In this document: in pieces, positions 7,496-15,628 of the stretch | How positions within the stretch are numbered: position 1 is the first letter of the stretch | How the letters are laid out: each line of letters begins with the position of its first letter | Assembly: GCF_016654005.1 (NCBI RefSeq) | Contig: NZ_JAEPWN010000011.1 | Span: 1 to 64,000, forward strand | From: Brevundimonas nasdae | GTDB lineage: Bacteria; Pseudomonadota; Alphaproteobacteria; Caulobacterales; Caulobacteraceae | DNA length: 64,000 bases | Direction: 5' to 3' | Position numbers and translations under genes: made by a program | The notes under the pieces: model-generated | Seen by the model: the letters and a program-made list of their open reading frames with translations, nothing else | Told to the model about the DNA's origin: nothing | Database searches by the model: none

Positions 7496-9394
7496 ATGCG
7501 GATCATGGCGATACGCGGCGAACGCTCGGGAGGTCGGCGCGACCCCATGATGAAGGCTCAACAGGCCGGAACCCTTCAGGACAAGACTGATGGTCCGCCC
7601 ATGCTGCAGGCGTTGGCCGATCTGTCGCGTCTGGTGGCGCGCTCGGGCGCGTCGCACCTGCGACTGAGGCTGGCGTTCGCCGTCATACTGACATTGGTGG
7701 GCAAGGGGCTGGGCGTGCTGGCGCCCCTGGTGCTGGGTGCGGCGGTCAACAAACTGGCGGCCGGGCAGGGCGCAGCGGTCGCCATGGGCTGGGGCTTTGC
7801 CGCCTTCGCCGTCGGCTGGACCCTTATTCGCTTTCTGTCGGCCAGCGCGCCCCTGGTGTCCGATGTCGTCTTCGCACCCGTTCGCGCGGCGGCCCAGCGG
7901 GCGACGGCGGCGGAGGCCTTCGCCCATGCCCTGAGCCTGTCGCTGGACTTTCATCAGACCAAGCGGTCCGGCGCCCTGTCGCGGACAATGGACCGGGGTT
8001 CGCGCGCGGTGGACTTCCTGCTGCGGATTCTGGCCTTCAACCTTGTGCCCACGGCGGTCGAGTTGGCGCTGGCGGCGGCGGTGCTGGGCGGCAAATATGA
8101 CTGGCGGTTCGCCGCCGTGGCCGTGGTGGTCGTCGTGATCTACACGGTGGCGACCTTCTCCATGTCCAACTGGCGGCTGGAGCACAGGCGCGTCATGAAT
8201 GCCGCCGATTCCGAGGCGGCGGGCGTCTCGGTGGACGCCCTGCTGAACTATGAGACGGTCAAGTCGTTCGGCGCAGAGGCGCGGGCGGCTCAGACCTATG
8301 ATCGGGCGCTGGGCGACTACACCCAGGCCTCGTTGAAGGCGAACACCTCGCTGAACCTGCTGAACGGCATGCAGGCCCTGATCATGAACCTGGGGCTCGG
8401 CGTCATGGCCGTGATGGCCGGGTTCGAGGCCGCGGCGGGGCGGATGGGGCCGGGGGATGTGACGGCCGCGGTGCTGATCATGATCTCGCTGTATGCGCCG
8501 CTGAACATTCTGGGCTTCGCCTATCGCGAAATCCGTCAGTCCTTCATCGACATGGAGGAGATGCTGAAGGTCACGCGCCAGACCCCGCAGGTCGCTGATG
8601 CGCCGGACGCTGTGGATCTGCCCCGTCCAGTCGATGCGCGGGGCGCAGCCGTCGAGTTCGAACACGTCGGCTTCCGCCACGATGCGCGCGCCAACGGGCT
8701 GGAGGACGTCAGCTTCTACGCCGCGCCGGGCACGACGACGGCTCTGGTCGGCCCCTCAGGCGCGGGCAAGTCGACGATCGTCAAGCTGGCGCTGCGTCTG
8801 CTGGATCCGCAGGAAGGCCGCGTTCTGATCGACGGTCATGACGCGCGTCAGGTGACCCAGGCTTCGTTGCGGGCTGCCGTCGCCCTGGTGCCGCAGGACG
8901 TGGCCCTGTTCAACGACAGCATCGCCGCCAACATCGCCTTTGCGCGTCCCACCGCCAGCGAGGCCGAGATCTGGGCGGCGGCGGAGGCGGCGGAGCTGTC
9001 GGACTTCATCCGTGGTCTGCCTGAAGCCATGGAGACGCGTGTGGGCGAGCGCGGGCTGAAACTGTCGGGCGGCGAGCGTCAGCGCGTCGGCATCGCCCGC
9101 GCCCTGCTGGCTGATCCCTGCATTCTGATCCTTGATGAAGCGACCAGCGCCCTGGACAGCCGCACGGAGGCGGCGATCCAGAAGACCCTGCGCCGCGCAC
9201 GTTCGGGCCGCACGACCCTGGTGGTGGCCCACCGCTTGTCCACCGTTGCGGATTCCGATCAGATTCTGGTGCTCAAGGCCGGGCGCATCGTCGAACGCGG
9301 GGCGCACCATGAACTGGTCGCGCGCCAGGGCGGGGAGTATGCGGCTCTGTGGCGCAAACAGACGCGTGGCGGAAAGTCGGCTCAGCCCGCCTGA
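7496..9394 (+). CDS. Atm1-type ABC exporter, fused permease and ATPase
   Basis: A 632-residue half-transporter. The N-terminal region to about residue 340 holds six predicted helices of an ABC exporter type 1 fold. The ATPase domain follows, with Walker A GPSGAGKST (lysine near 424), the signature LSGGERQRVGIARALL, Walker B ILILDEATSALD and the H-loop VVAHRLST. The membrane-domain signature LNYETVKSFGAE is typical of the Atm1/HMT1 group, whose bacterial members export glutathione-conjugated metals or related thiols. Several start codons lie close together; the first ATG is taken. It overlaps the convergent CheE-like gene by 13 bp at the 3' end. Confidence 0.88.
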   Translation: MRIMAIRGERSGGRRDPMMKAQQAGTLQDKTDGPPMLQALADLSRLVARSGASHLRLRLAFAVILTLVGKGLGVLAPLVLGAAVNKLAAGQGAAVAMGWGFAAFAVGWTLIRFLSASAPLVSDVVFAPVRAAAQRATAAEAFAHALSLSLDFHQTKRSGALSRTMDRGSRAVDFLLRILAFNLVPTAVELALAAAVLGGKYDWRFAAVAVVVVVIYTVATFSMSNWRLEHRRVMNAADSEAAGVSVDALLNYETVKSFGAEARAAQTYDRALGDYTQASLKANTSLNLLNGMQALIMNLGLGVMAVMAGFEAAAGRMGPGDVTAAVLIMISLYAPLNILGFAYREIRQSFIDMEEMLKVTRQTPQVADAPDAVDLPRPVDARGAAVEFEHVGFRHDARANGLEDVSFYAAPGTTTALVGPSGAGKSTIVKLALRLLDPQEGRVLIDGHDARQVTQASLRAAVALVPQDVALFNDSIAANIAFARPTASEAEIWAAAEAAELSDFIRGLPEAMETRVGERGLKLSGGERQRVGIARALLADPCILILDEATSALDSRTEAAIQKTLRRARSGRTTLVVAHRLSTVADSDQILVLKAGRIVERGAHHELVARQGGEYAALWRKQTRGGKSAQPA

Positions 9395-9858
9395 TCGCCT
9401 GACGACAGCTTGTGCTTCAGAACCTCATGCAGGTTGCTGAGGATGAGGGTGCGCGCCTCAGCGTCCTGCGGCGGCAGGGCCAGCAGCAGTTTCATCGCCT
9501 GGGCGTGGACTGTGACGATCCGCCAGTCAAAGCCGCCCTGGCGCGGGGCGGCGTCCAGAAGGTCGCACAATCCCTTGGCGGCTGTGCACAGGTCGTCCAT
9601 CGCAAACGGGTTGGCCGCGTCGATGATCTGGCTCGATGCGGCGTAGGCCAGGTCCAGACGCACGGCCTCCGGCAGGTCGGGAGATTGGGGCGCAAGAAGC
9701 GCGGCGATGCCGTCACCGATGATGGCGCGGGCCTGATCCTTGTGGACCTCAAGATTGGCCGACGCCTTGGCCAGGGCCGAGCCGACGCTGACGCCGCCAG
9801 GACGATCGACCATTTCGGCCAGACGCGAGCGGCGTTGGGTATGGGTGATGACAGTCAC
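9382..9858 (-). CDS. CheE-like protein coupled to a response regulator
   Basis: A 158-residue soluble, mostly helical protein opening TQRRSRLAEMVDRPGGVSV and lacking enzyme motifs. It resembles the poorly characterised CheE proteins of Caulobacterales, encoded beside chemotaxis or CheY-like regulators; this assignment is from memory of the family and is tentative. Its ATG overlaps the stop codon of the upstream response regulator by 4 bp, so the two are almost surely cotranslated and probably function together. An alternative is a helical phosphotransfer-like or adaptor protein, but no conserved Hpt histidine context is visible. Confidence 0.5.
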   Translation of the reverse strand: MTVITHTQRRSRLAEMVDRPGGVSVGSALAKASANLEVHKDQARAIIGDGIAALLAPQSPDLPEAVRLDLAYAASSQIIDAANPFAMDDLCTAAKGLCDLLDAAPRQGGFDWRIVTVHAQAMKLLLALPPQDAEARTLILSNLHEVLKHKLSSGDQAG

Positions 9859-10409
9859 AGGCTGATACTCCCGCCTTTTCTACCCGTGTTCTTCATGTTG
9901 GCGCGGCGTTCCTCGCCATCCCAGATCTCGTTTCGGAACCGTCTGTCGGGGCCGAAATAGTCTCCGACCTCCAGGAACGGCCGATTGTCCCGAGCGATCC
10001 AAAGAATCCGCTCCAGCAACATGCCGGCGCTGAACGGCTTGGTGACGACGAAATTGGCGCCGCAGTCCCGCGCACGCTTCAACTGGGCGCGCTTGATATG
10101 GCTGGCTGTCATGATGACAGGGGCGAAGGCGTTGGGATTGGGTGCAGAGCGCCGCAGCCAGTGGACCAGTTCGAACCCGTCGATGTCCGGCATGGCGGTG
10201 TCGACGATCAACAGATCGATCGGCGTATCCTGCAGAATCTGCTTGGCTTCGAGGCCCGAGCCCAGGGTGAAGGCCGGGCGGATGCCGAAGCCGGACAAGG
10301 CGCTGGAGGTCAGGGTCATGGAGAAGGGCGAATCGTCCACCACCATGGTCACCGCGCCCTCAAGATTGAAGATCGCGCTTTCGCGAAGGGTGTCGCCCAG
10401 CATTGTCAT
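9855..10409 (-). CDS. CheY-like response regulator with arginine-rich C-terminal tail
   Basis: A 184-residue protein. Residues about 20-140 form a receiver domain with acidic pocket D25/D26, phosphoacceptor D70 in LLIVDTAMPDIDG, T101 and K124 in VTKPFS. There is no output domain; instead residues 150-178 carry DYFGPDRRFRNE and GEERRANMKNTGRK. Arginine-rich tails on CheY-like receivers are known in the Caulobacter Cle proteins, which bind c-di-GMP and act on flagellar and surface behaviour. That parallel is inference. It is the first gene of a two-gene operon with the CheE-like protein and has a 30-bp near-perfect palindrome just upstream. Confidence 0.8.
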   Translation of the reverse strand: MTMLGDTLRESAIFNLEGAVTMVVDDSPFSMTLTSSALSGFGIRPAFTLGSGLEAKQILQDTPIDLLIVDTAMPDIDGFELVHWLRRSAPNPNAFAPVIMTASHIKRAQLKRARDCGANFVVTKPFSAGMLLERILWIARDNRPFLEVGDYFGPDRRFRNEIWDGEERRANMKNTGRKGGSISL

Positions 10410-10431
10410 GGCCGGTCGCCCGCCTTCATGT

Positions 10432-10461
10432 CCTCAACCTGCAAAGCTTGGCAGGTTGAGG
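10432..10461. promoter_or_regulatory. 30-bp near-perfect palindrome between accA and the response regulator
   Basis: CCTCAACCTGC (10432-10442) is exactly repeated in inverse as GCAGGTTGAGG (10451-10461), and the 8-bp centre AAAGCTTG continues the dyad at three of four pairs, giving 14 of 15 matches. It lies 27 bp past the accA stop and 22 bp before the response regulator ATG. It could be an operator, or an accA terminator hairpin; no U run follows on the minus strand. Confidence 0.5.
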
Positions 10462-10488
10462 TGGATAGTCGGTTAACGGCGTTCGTTT

Positions 10489-11436
10489 TTACAGGGCGCC
10501 GATGGCGTAATAGCGCTCGGCCCGCTGCTTCTTGATCTGTTTGGGCGACAGGCCTTCGAAGCTCTTCAGTTCTTCCGCCAGCACATTGCCGACGTTGATC
10601 AGGGCCGCCTTGCGGTCGGCGTGGGCGCCGCCCAGGGGTTCTTCGATCAGGCGGTCGACGATCTTCAGATTGATCAGGTCGGGGCCGGTGATTTTCATGG
10701 CCATGGCCGCGTCCTTGGCCCGCGTGCCGTCGCGCCACAGGATGCCGGCCGCGCCTTCTGGCGAGATGACCGAATAGATCGAATGCTCCAGCATCAGCAC
10801 GCGGCTCGCGGCGGCGATGGCGATGGCGCCGCCCGAACCGCCTTCGCCGGTGATGGTGGCGATGGAGGGGACGCCCAGCGTCAGGCACCGCTCGGTCGAG
10901 CGGGCGATGGCTTCGGCCTGACCGCGCTCTTCTGCGCCCAGGCCCGGATAGGCGCCGGCGGTGTCCACGAAGCTGAGGACCGGCAGGCCGAACTGCTCGG
11001 CCATGTCCATCAGGCGCACCGCCTTGCGATAGCCTTCAGGCCGGGCCATGCCGAAGTTGTGGGTGATGCGGGTGGCGGTGTCGTGGCCCTTTTCATGGCC
11101 CATGATCACGACTGGACGGCCCCGGAACCGCGCCAAGCCGCCCAGAATGGCCTGATCGTCGCCGAACTGACGGTCGCCGTGCAACTCGTTCCAGTCGGTG
11201 AACAGGGCCTCGACATAGTCGATGAAGTGCGGACGCTGCGGGTGGCGCGCGACCTGTGTCTTCATCCAGGGGTCCAGCCCGGCGTAGGTCTTCTTGCGAA
11301 GCTGCTCCGCCTTCTTGCGCAGGCCTGCGATTTCCGATTCGAACGAGCCCGAAGTTTCGGACAGGGCCGACAGTTCGTCGATCTTGGCTTCCAGATCGGC
11401 GATCGGCTTTTCGAAGTCGAGATAGTGCGTGGCCAT
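10489..11436 (-). CDS. accA: Acetyl-CoA carboxylase carboxyltransferase subunit alpha
   Basis: A 315-residue protein matching AccA from end to end: the N-terminal helical region (YLDFEKPIADLEAKIDEL), then RPHFIDYVEALFTDWNELHG (in part), GHEKGHDT, and the oxyanion-forming GEGGSGGAIAIA. With AccD it transfers the carboxyl group from carboxybiotin to acetyl-CoA, making malonyl-CoA, the first committed step of fatty-acid synthesis. It supplies the pathway encoded by the fab cluster near 26-30 kb. It is monocistronic, with the toxin-antitoxin pair upstream. Confidence 0.96.
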   Translation of the reverse strand: MATHYLDFEKPIADLEAKIDELSALSETSGSFESEIAGLRKKAEQLRKKTYAGLDPWMKTQVARHPQRPHFIDYVEALFTDWNELHGDRQFGDDQAILGGLARFRGRPVVIMGHEKGHDTATRITHNFGMARPEGYRKAVRLMDMAEQFGLPVLSFVDTAGAYPGLGAEERGQAEAIARSTERCLTLGVPSIATITGEGGSGGAIAIAAASRVLMLEHSIYSVISPEGAAGILWRDGTRAKDAAMAMKITGPDLINLKIVDRLIEEPLGGAHADRKAALINVGNVLAEELKSFEGLSPKQIKKQRAERYYAIGAL

Positions 11437-11527
11437 AAAGGCGTCCGGGAACAGCGGGGGCCGAAAAGCGCCCCTAGGGAAAGGCGGGGGAAACTAAAGA
11501 GGTCAGCGCCGCGCGGCAAGCGGTGGT

Positions 11528-11722
11528 TCAGAAGGCTTTGGGTAAGCCAGCCTGTTTGAGGACGTTGTTGGCGGTATGGCGGCTTTTTGAGCGCGGAACG
11601 ATCACGGAATGAGGGTGATCCGGATGCCGCCACTTTTCGTGACTGCCCTTGGCGTTCTCGATACGCCGCCATCCTGCGGCGAAGAGCAGAGCGGTCAGTT
11701 CGGGGTAGAAGTCCTTGGGCAT
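11528..11722 (-). CDS. HicA-type toxin (putative mRNA interferase)
   Basis: A 64-residue protein of the HicA/YcfA double-stranded-RNA-binding-like fold. The signature GSHEKWRHPD carries the expected catalytic His (H28), followed by the strand SVIVPRSKSRH and the C-terminal helix TANNVLKQAGLPKAF. HicA proteins cleave mRNA and are held inactive by HicB antitoxins. An open frame extends back to 11794, but the ATG at 11722 (MPKDFYPEL) is the normal family start. The DUF1902 gene encoding the probable antitoxin lies 167 bp upstream on the same strand. Confidence 0.85.
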   Translation of the reverse strand: MPKDFYPELTALLFAAGWRRIENAKGSHEKWRHPDHPHSVIVPRSKSRHTANNVLKQAGLPKAF

Positions 11723-11889
11723 CTGCGCGGCCTTTCGTCTTTCAATCCGTGCAGCTTGTTCGAGCCAGGTAAGGGGGCGGACGAAAGATTGCAAAAGCCC
11801 AATAAATACAACCTGAGAGGGGGCGGGTGCTGTGTGAAGTGTCTGATTTATTTAAGGTAAGGACGCCAAATGGGGGAGCGGACGGAGCA

Positions 11890-12114
11890 TCAAGCGACGA
11901 CGACGTTGAAGCCGCCTTCCGCTTCGAAGCGCACTGGAACCGAGCCGTGGATGCCAAGATTTTCTGTGAGAAGTTCCGGCGCAAAATGTCGGGCGAGATT
12001 CTCGAACTCACCGAGCGTCGCCGTTTCCAGCACGAGCCCAATGATATTGGACTCGCTGCACCAGACACCCGCTTCGGGATCCCAGATCGCCTTGACGTAA
12101 AAATCCTTGGCCAT
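11890..12114 (-). CDS. DUF1902 domain protein, probable antitoxin
   Basis: A 74-residue protein beginning FYVKAIWDPEAGVWCSES and continuing IIGLVLETATLGEF, the pattern of DUF1902, a HicB-like partial RNase H fold. HicB antitoxins block HicA with this fold and usually add a DNA-binding helix, which is absent here. Since a HicA toxin gene follows downstream on the same strand, an antitoxin role is likely but inferred. The 167-bp gap between the genes is unusually long and AT-richer than its surroundings, so the toxin may have its own promoter. Confidence 0.72.
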   Translation of the reverse strand: MAKDFYVKAIWDPEAGVWCSESNIIGLVLETATLGEFENLARHFAPELLTENLGIHGSVPVRFEAEGGFNVVVA

Positions 12115-12131
12115 GGGCGGAATATGCGCCC

Positions 12132-13034
12132 TCAGTCGTCTCGCGCCAAGGGGTGGTTCTGTTGCACCACCTGGGCCAGCCGGTCCGTCGCGACGTGGGT
12201 GTAGATCTGTGTGGTGGCGATGTCGGCGTGACCCAGCAGGGTCTGGACGACCCGCAGGTCGGCGCCGCCCTCCAGCAGATGGGTGGCGAAGGCGTGACGC
12301 AGGACGTGGGGGCTGACGCGCGACGGGTCGATCCCGGCGGTGATGGCGGCCTCATCCAGCAGTTGGGCGAAGCGGCGCGGCGTCAGATGGCCGGACCGCC
12401 CGGAGGAGGGAAACAGCCACGGACTGTCCGGCGCATCCGGTTTACGTTTGGCGTCGCGGGCGATCAGCCAGGCCTTGACGGCCTCGCGGGCTGCGGTGTT
12501 CAGCGGGGCCAGCCGTTCCTTGCCACCCTTGCCGCGCACGATCAGATAGGCGGGATCGCGCCGCACGGCCTCGACCTTCAATCCCAGCAGTTCCGACACG
12601 CGCAGCCCCGAGGCGTAGGCCATCTCGACCAGGGCGACCAGACGCAGGCCTGCAGCGGCGTCACGGGCGGCGGAGGCGGCCAGCAGGCGGTCGATCTCGT
12701 CGCGGCTCAAAACCTTGGGCAGGGACCGGCCCTGTTTGGGCGCATCCAGCCGACGCGACGGGTCATCGGTGCGCCAGCCCTCGGCCAGAGCGAATCGGTA
12801 GAACTGGCGTGCGGCGGACCGCCTGCGCGCGGCAGTGGCGGCGGACAGGCCGCGTCGCGACAGATCGGCGAACCAGCCCTCAACCGCTTCAGCATCCGCC
12901 TTCATCAGTCCGCCCGCGGCGGACAGCGCCGTCTCCGCGTCGGAAAGGTCGCGATGATAGGCCGACAGGGTGTGGGGCGAGGCGTCACGTTCGACCGCCA
13001 TCATCTCCAGAAAAGCTTCGATCTGCGGCGTCAT
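12132..13034 (-). CDS. xerD: Site-specific tyrosine recombinase XerD
   Basis: A 300-residue recombinase with a SAM-like core-binding domain (residues about 1-95) and a catalytic domain containing R145 (ASGLRVSELL), the beta-hairpin lysine (RGKGGKERL), H243 and R246 (SPHVLRHAFATHLLEGG), H269 (LLGHADI) and nucleophile Y278 (TTQIYTHV). With XerC it resolves chromosome dimers at dif. The start MTPQIEAFL fits the family; an in-frame ATG four codons upstream at 13046 is also possible. It is divergent from aroK, a conserved alphaproteobacterial arrangement. Confidence 0.92.
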   Translation of the reverse strand: MTPQIEAFLEMMAVERDASPHTLSAYHRDLSDAETALSAAGGLMKADAEAVEGWFADLSRRGLSAATAARRRSAARQFYRFALAEGWRTDDPSRRLDAPKQGRSLPKVLSRDEIDRLLAASAARDAAAGLRLVALVEMAYASGLRVSELLGLKVEAVRRDPAYLIVRGKGGKERLAPLNTAAREAVKAWLIARDAKRKPDAPDSPWLFPSSGRSGHLTPRRFAQLLDEAAITAGIDPSRVSPHVLRHAFATHLLEGGADLRVVQTLLGHADIATTQIYTHVATDRLAQVVQQNHPLARDD

Positions 13035-13159
13035 TGCGCAATCCATGCCGTGAACGGATGGCGCACGGTCGGGCTTGGTGTAGAGGTTTTCCCGATCATG
13101 CCTGCCTGCGCCTTCGCCCTCGCCGTCCTATCGACCGTCCGTTCCGCCGGAGCCGCCGG

Positions 13160-13726
13160 ATGAGGCGGCGTGCGAATCCCGGACCGAACCGCACCATAGC
13201 CCTGGTCGGGCTGATGGGCGTGGGCAAATCGTCGGTGGGGCGCAGGCTGGCCAATCGGCTGAAACTGCCGTTCGCCGACGGCGATGTCGAAATCGAATCG
13301 GCGGCCGGAATGACGGTGTCCGAGATTTTCGCCGCCCTGGGCGAAGAAGAGTTCCGGGCCGGCGAGGCGCGGGTCATGCGCCGCCTGCTGGAAGGCCCGC
13401 CCATCGTGCTGGCGACGGGCGGCGGGGCGATGATGAACGCCGAGACGCGGGCGCTGCTGAAAGAGCGCGCCGACACCGTGTGGCTGCGCGCCGACCTGTC
13501 GGTCATCGCCGAGCGCGTGGCGCGCCGCGACACTCGACCTCTGCTGCGGGACAAGGACCCGCTGCAGGTGCTGAGCAGCTTGGCCGAGGCGCGCTATCCC
13601 ATCTATGGCGAGGCGGATGTGACCGTGGACGTGGGGCAGGGCTCTCATGGACAGGCGGTTGACGCCATTCACAAGCACCTGCGCCGGCACTGGCGGCAGA
13701 GGCGTCGTGCGGAGACGAGAAAATGA
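13160..13726 (+). CDS. aroK: Shikimate kinase
   Basis: A 188-residue P-loop kinase: Walker [10 protein letters not shown] (K23), the shikimate-binding DGDVEIE segment, [12 protein letters not shown], the GGGAMM loop, and the lid arginines in ARRDTRPLL. It phosphorylates shikimate at the 3-hydroxyl in aromatic amino-acid synthesis. The open frame extends upstream to 12809 inside the antisense xerD gene; the ATG at 13160 is chosen because it gives the standard length. Its stop overlaps the aroB start by 4 bp (ATGA). Confidence 0.94.
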   Translation: MRRRANPGPNRTIALVGLMGVGKSSVGRRLANRLKLPFADGDVEIESAAGMTVSEIFAALGEEEFRAGEARVMRRLLEGPPIVLATGGGAMMNAETRALLKERADTVWLRADLSVIAERVARRDTRPLLRDKDPLQVLSSLAEARYPIYGEADVTVDVGQGSHGQAVDAIHKHLRRHWRQRRRAETRK

Positions 13727-14826
13727 CGACAATCCCGGTCAGCGGCGGGGCCTTTGCGGCCTATGACGTGGTGGTGGGGCGTGGGCTGCTGGCGGAGGCT
13801 GGTAAGCATGTCGCGCCTATCGCCAAGGGCCGCACAGTCATCATCACCGACCAGACGGTGGCGGCCATTCATGCCGAGGCGCTGATGGCGTCGCTGACGG
13901 CGGCGGGTGTTCGCAGCGAGGTCGTGGCGGTCCCGGCCGGAGAGGGATCGAAGTCTTTTGCTGAACTGGAGCGGGTGCTGGATCGCCTGCTGGAGATCGG
14001 GCTGGACCGCAAGGATGTGGTCATCGCCCTGGGCGGGGGCGTCGTGGGCGATCTGGCCGGTCTGGCGGCGGCGCTCTACATGCGCGGCATCGATTTCGTG
14101 CAGATCCCGACGACCCTGTTGGCGCAGGTGGATTCGTCGGTTGGCGGCAAGACAGCCATCGACACGCCGCGCGGCAAGAATCTGGTTGGCGCCTTCCACC
14201 AGCCGCGGCTGGTGCTGGCTGACATCGATGTGCTGGCGACCCTGCCGGAGCGCCAGGTGCGTTCGGGCTGGGCCGAGGTGCTGAAGCACGGGCTGATCTG
14301 CGACGCCGCCTTCTTCGACTGGCTGGCGGGCGAAGGCGCTGCGGGCGCGTCAGGTGATCCGGCTGCGCTGGAACGGGCGGTGATCCGCTCGGTCGAGATC
14401 AAGAGCGCCGTGGTCGGTGAGGACGAGAAGGAAGCCGGACGTCGCGCCCTGCTGAACCTGGGCCACACCTTCGGCCACGCGGTCGAGACGGAAGTAGGCT
14501 TTGACGAAGGTGCGCTGGCGCACGGCGAGGCGGTGGCCCTGGGTTGCTGCATGGCCTTCCGCTATTCAGCGCGCGAGGACCTGTGTTCGACGGAGGATGT
14601 CGCGCGGGTGGAGGCGGTGATCGCGGCGGCGGGTCTGCCGACACGGCTGGAGCAGGCGGGCACGTTCGAGGCGGATCGCTTGCTGGCCCTGATGGCGGGC
14701 GACAAGAAGGCCGAGGGTGGGGCGCTGACCCTGATCCTGGCGCGTGGAATCGGCGAGGCTTTCGTCGCCAAGGGAGTCGACGCGGCCAAGGTCCGGGCCT
14801 TCCTGATCGAAGAAGGCGCATCCTGA
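13723..14826 (+). CDS. aroB: 3-dehydroquinate synthase
   Basis: A 367-residue enzyme with the NAD-binding [13 protein letters not shown] motif, the [17 protein letters not shown] substrate loop, and metal-binding residues in [24 protein letters not shown] and HGEAVALG. It cyclises DAHP to 3-dehydroquinate, the second shikimate-pathway step, using NAD and a divalent metal. ATGA overlap with aroK and a one-base overlap with the downstream acetyltransferase indicate a translationally coupled operon. Confidence 0.96.
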   Translation: MTTIPVSGGAFAAYDVVVGRGLLAEAGKHVAPIAKGRTVIITDQTVAAIHAEALMASLTAAGVRSEVVAVPAGEGSKSFAELERVLDRLLEIGLDRKDVVIALGGGVVGDLAGLAAALYMRGIDFVQIPTTLLAQVDSSVGGKTAIDTPRGKNLVGAFHQPRLVLADIDVLATLPERQVRSGWAEVLKHGLICDAAFFDWLAGEGAAGASGDPAALERAVIRSVEIKSAVVGEDEKEAGRRALLNLGHTFGHAVETEVGFDEGALAHGEAVALGCCMAFRYSAREDLCSTEDVARVEAVIAAAGLPTRLEQAGTFEADRLLALMAGDKKAEGGALTLILARGIGEAFVAKGVDAAKVRAFLIEEGAS

Positions 14827-15410
14827 TGCAGATCGCCACGACGGTTCTGGAAGACCGGTTCGTCCGACTGGAGCCGTTCACCGACGCCCTACGTGACGAG
14901 GTGCGCGTGGCGCTGGACTGCGACCCCGCCGCCTGGGAGATCATGGTCACGGCGGCGCACGGCGAGCATTTCGACGGCTGGTGGGCCTCGGCTCTGGCGG
15001 CCATGCGGGCCCGGACGCGGATCGCCTATGCGGTGCGGCGTTTGTCGGACGACGTGATCGTCGGCACGACCAGCATCTATGAGATCAATCCCGCCTATCG
15101 CCGGTGCGAGATCGGCTCAACCTTCTATCGCCCTGAGGCGCGCGGCGGCCCGATCAACCCGGCCTGCAAACGCCTGCTGCTGGGTCACGCCTTCGCCTCA
15201 GGCGCGATCCGCGTCGAGATCATCACCGACGCCATCAACCCGCAGAGCCAGGCCGCGATCCTGAAACTGGGCGCCAAGGCCGAAGGCGTGCTGCGTCGGC
15301 ATAAGATTACGTGGAAGGGCCGGGCGCGCGATACGGCGGTTTTCTCGATCCTGGACGACGAATGGCCGACCGTGCGGGATCGTTTGGATCGCCGATTGGC
15401 GGGATTCTAG
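14826..15410 (+). CDS. GNAT-family N-acetyltransferase (RimJ/RimL-like)
   Basis: A 194-residue protein of the acetyltransferase_3 group. It begins with TTVLEDRFVRLEPF, has the central strand VIVGTTSIYEINPAYRRCEIGSTF (in part), and in place of a classic Q/RxxGxG/A loop shows PACKRLLLGHAFASG; the tail has NPQSQAAILKLGAKAEGVLR, typical of RimJ/RimL-like enzymes acting on amino groups. The substrate is unknown. The ATG overlaps the aroB stop by one base, so it is the third gene of the aro operon. An open frame upstream to 14544 overlaps aroB and is rejected. Confidence 0.82.
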   Translation: MQIATTVLEDRFVRLEPFTDALRDEVRVALDCDPAAWEIMVTAAHGEHFDGWWASALAAMRARTRIAYAVRRLSDDVIVGTTSIYEINPAYRRCEIGSTFYRPEARGGPINPACKRLLLGHAFASGAIRVEIITDAINPQSQAAILKLGAKAEGVLRRHKITWKGRARDTAVFSILDDEWPTVRDRLDRRLAGF

Positions 15411-15628
15411 GCCCAATCGACATTCAGTGCGCCGCCCTCCTAATTCGTCATTCCGGGGCGAAGCGAGGCGAAGAACCCGGAACCCAGGGCCACAATCGCT
15501 TGGCTAAAGGCGTTCGACGCCAGATGCACGTCTCCTGGGTTGGCTGCTACGCGCCGCCCTTCGGGTCCGGGTTCGTCCTTTGGACGCCCCGGAATGACGG
15601 TTCGAGGCTAAATATCGATTGGACCTAG
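15407..15628. repeat. 222-bp nested inverted-repeat element between convergent genes
   Basis: Outer arms 15407-15424 and 15611-15628 are inverted copies matching at 16 of 18 positions (core CCAATCGA). Inner arms 15446-15460 and 15585-15599 are a perfect 15-bp inverted repeat (CGTCATTCCGGGGCG). Further in, AACCCGGAACCC-like and GGGTCCGGGTT-like segments continue the symmetry. The outer arms include the stop codons of both flanking convergent genes. The RNA could fold into a very long hairpin in either direction. It looks like an extragenic palindromic repeat also serving as a bidirectional terminator; copy number cannot be seen here. Confidence 0.75.

Noticed and set aside
12153..13163. A 336-codon plus-strand open frame
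   Set aside because: It is antisense to xerD, whose catalytic residues are all intact; the frame shows no family features.
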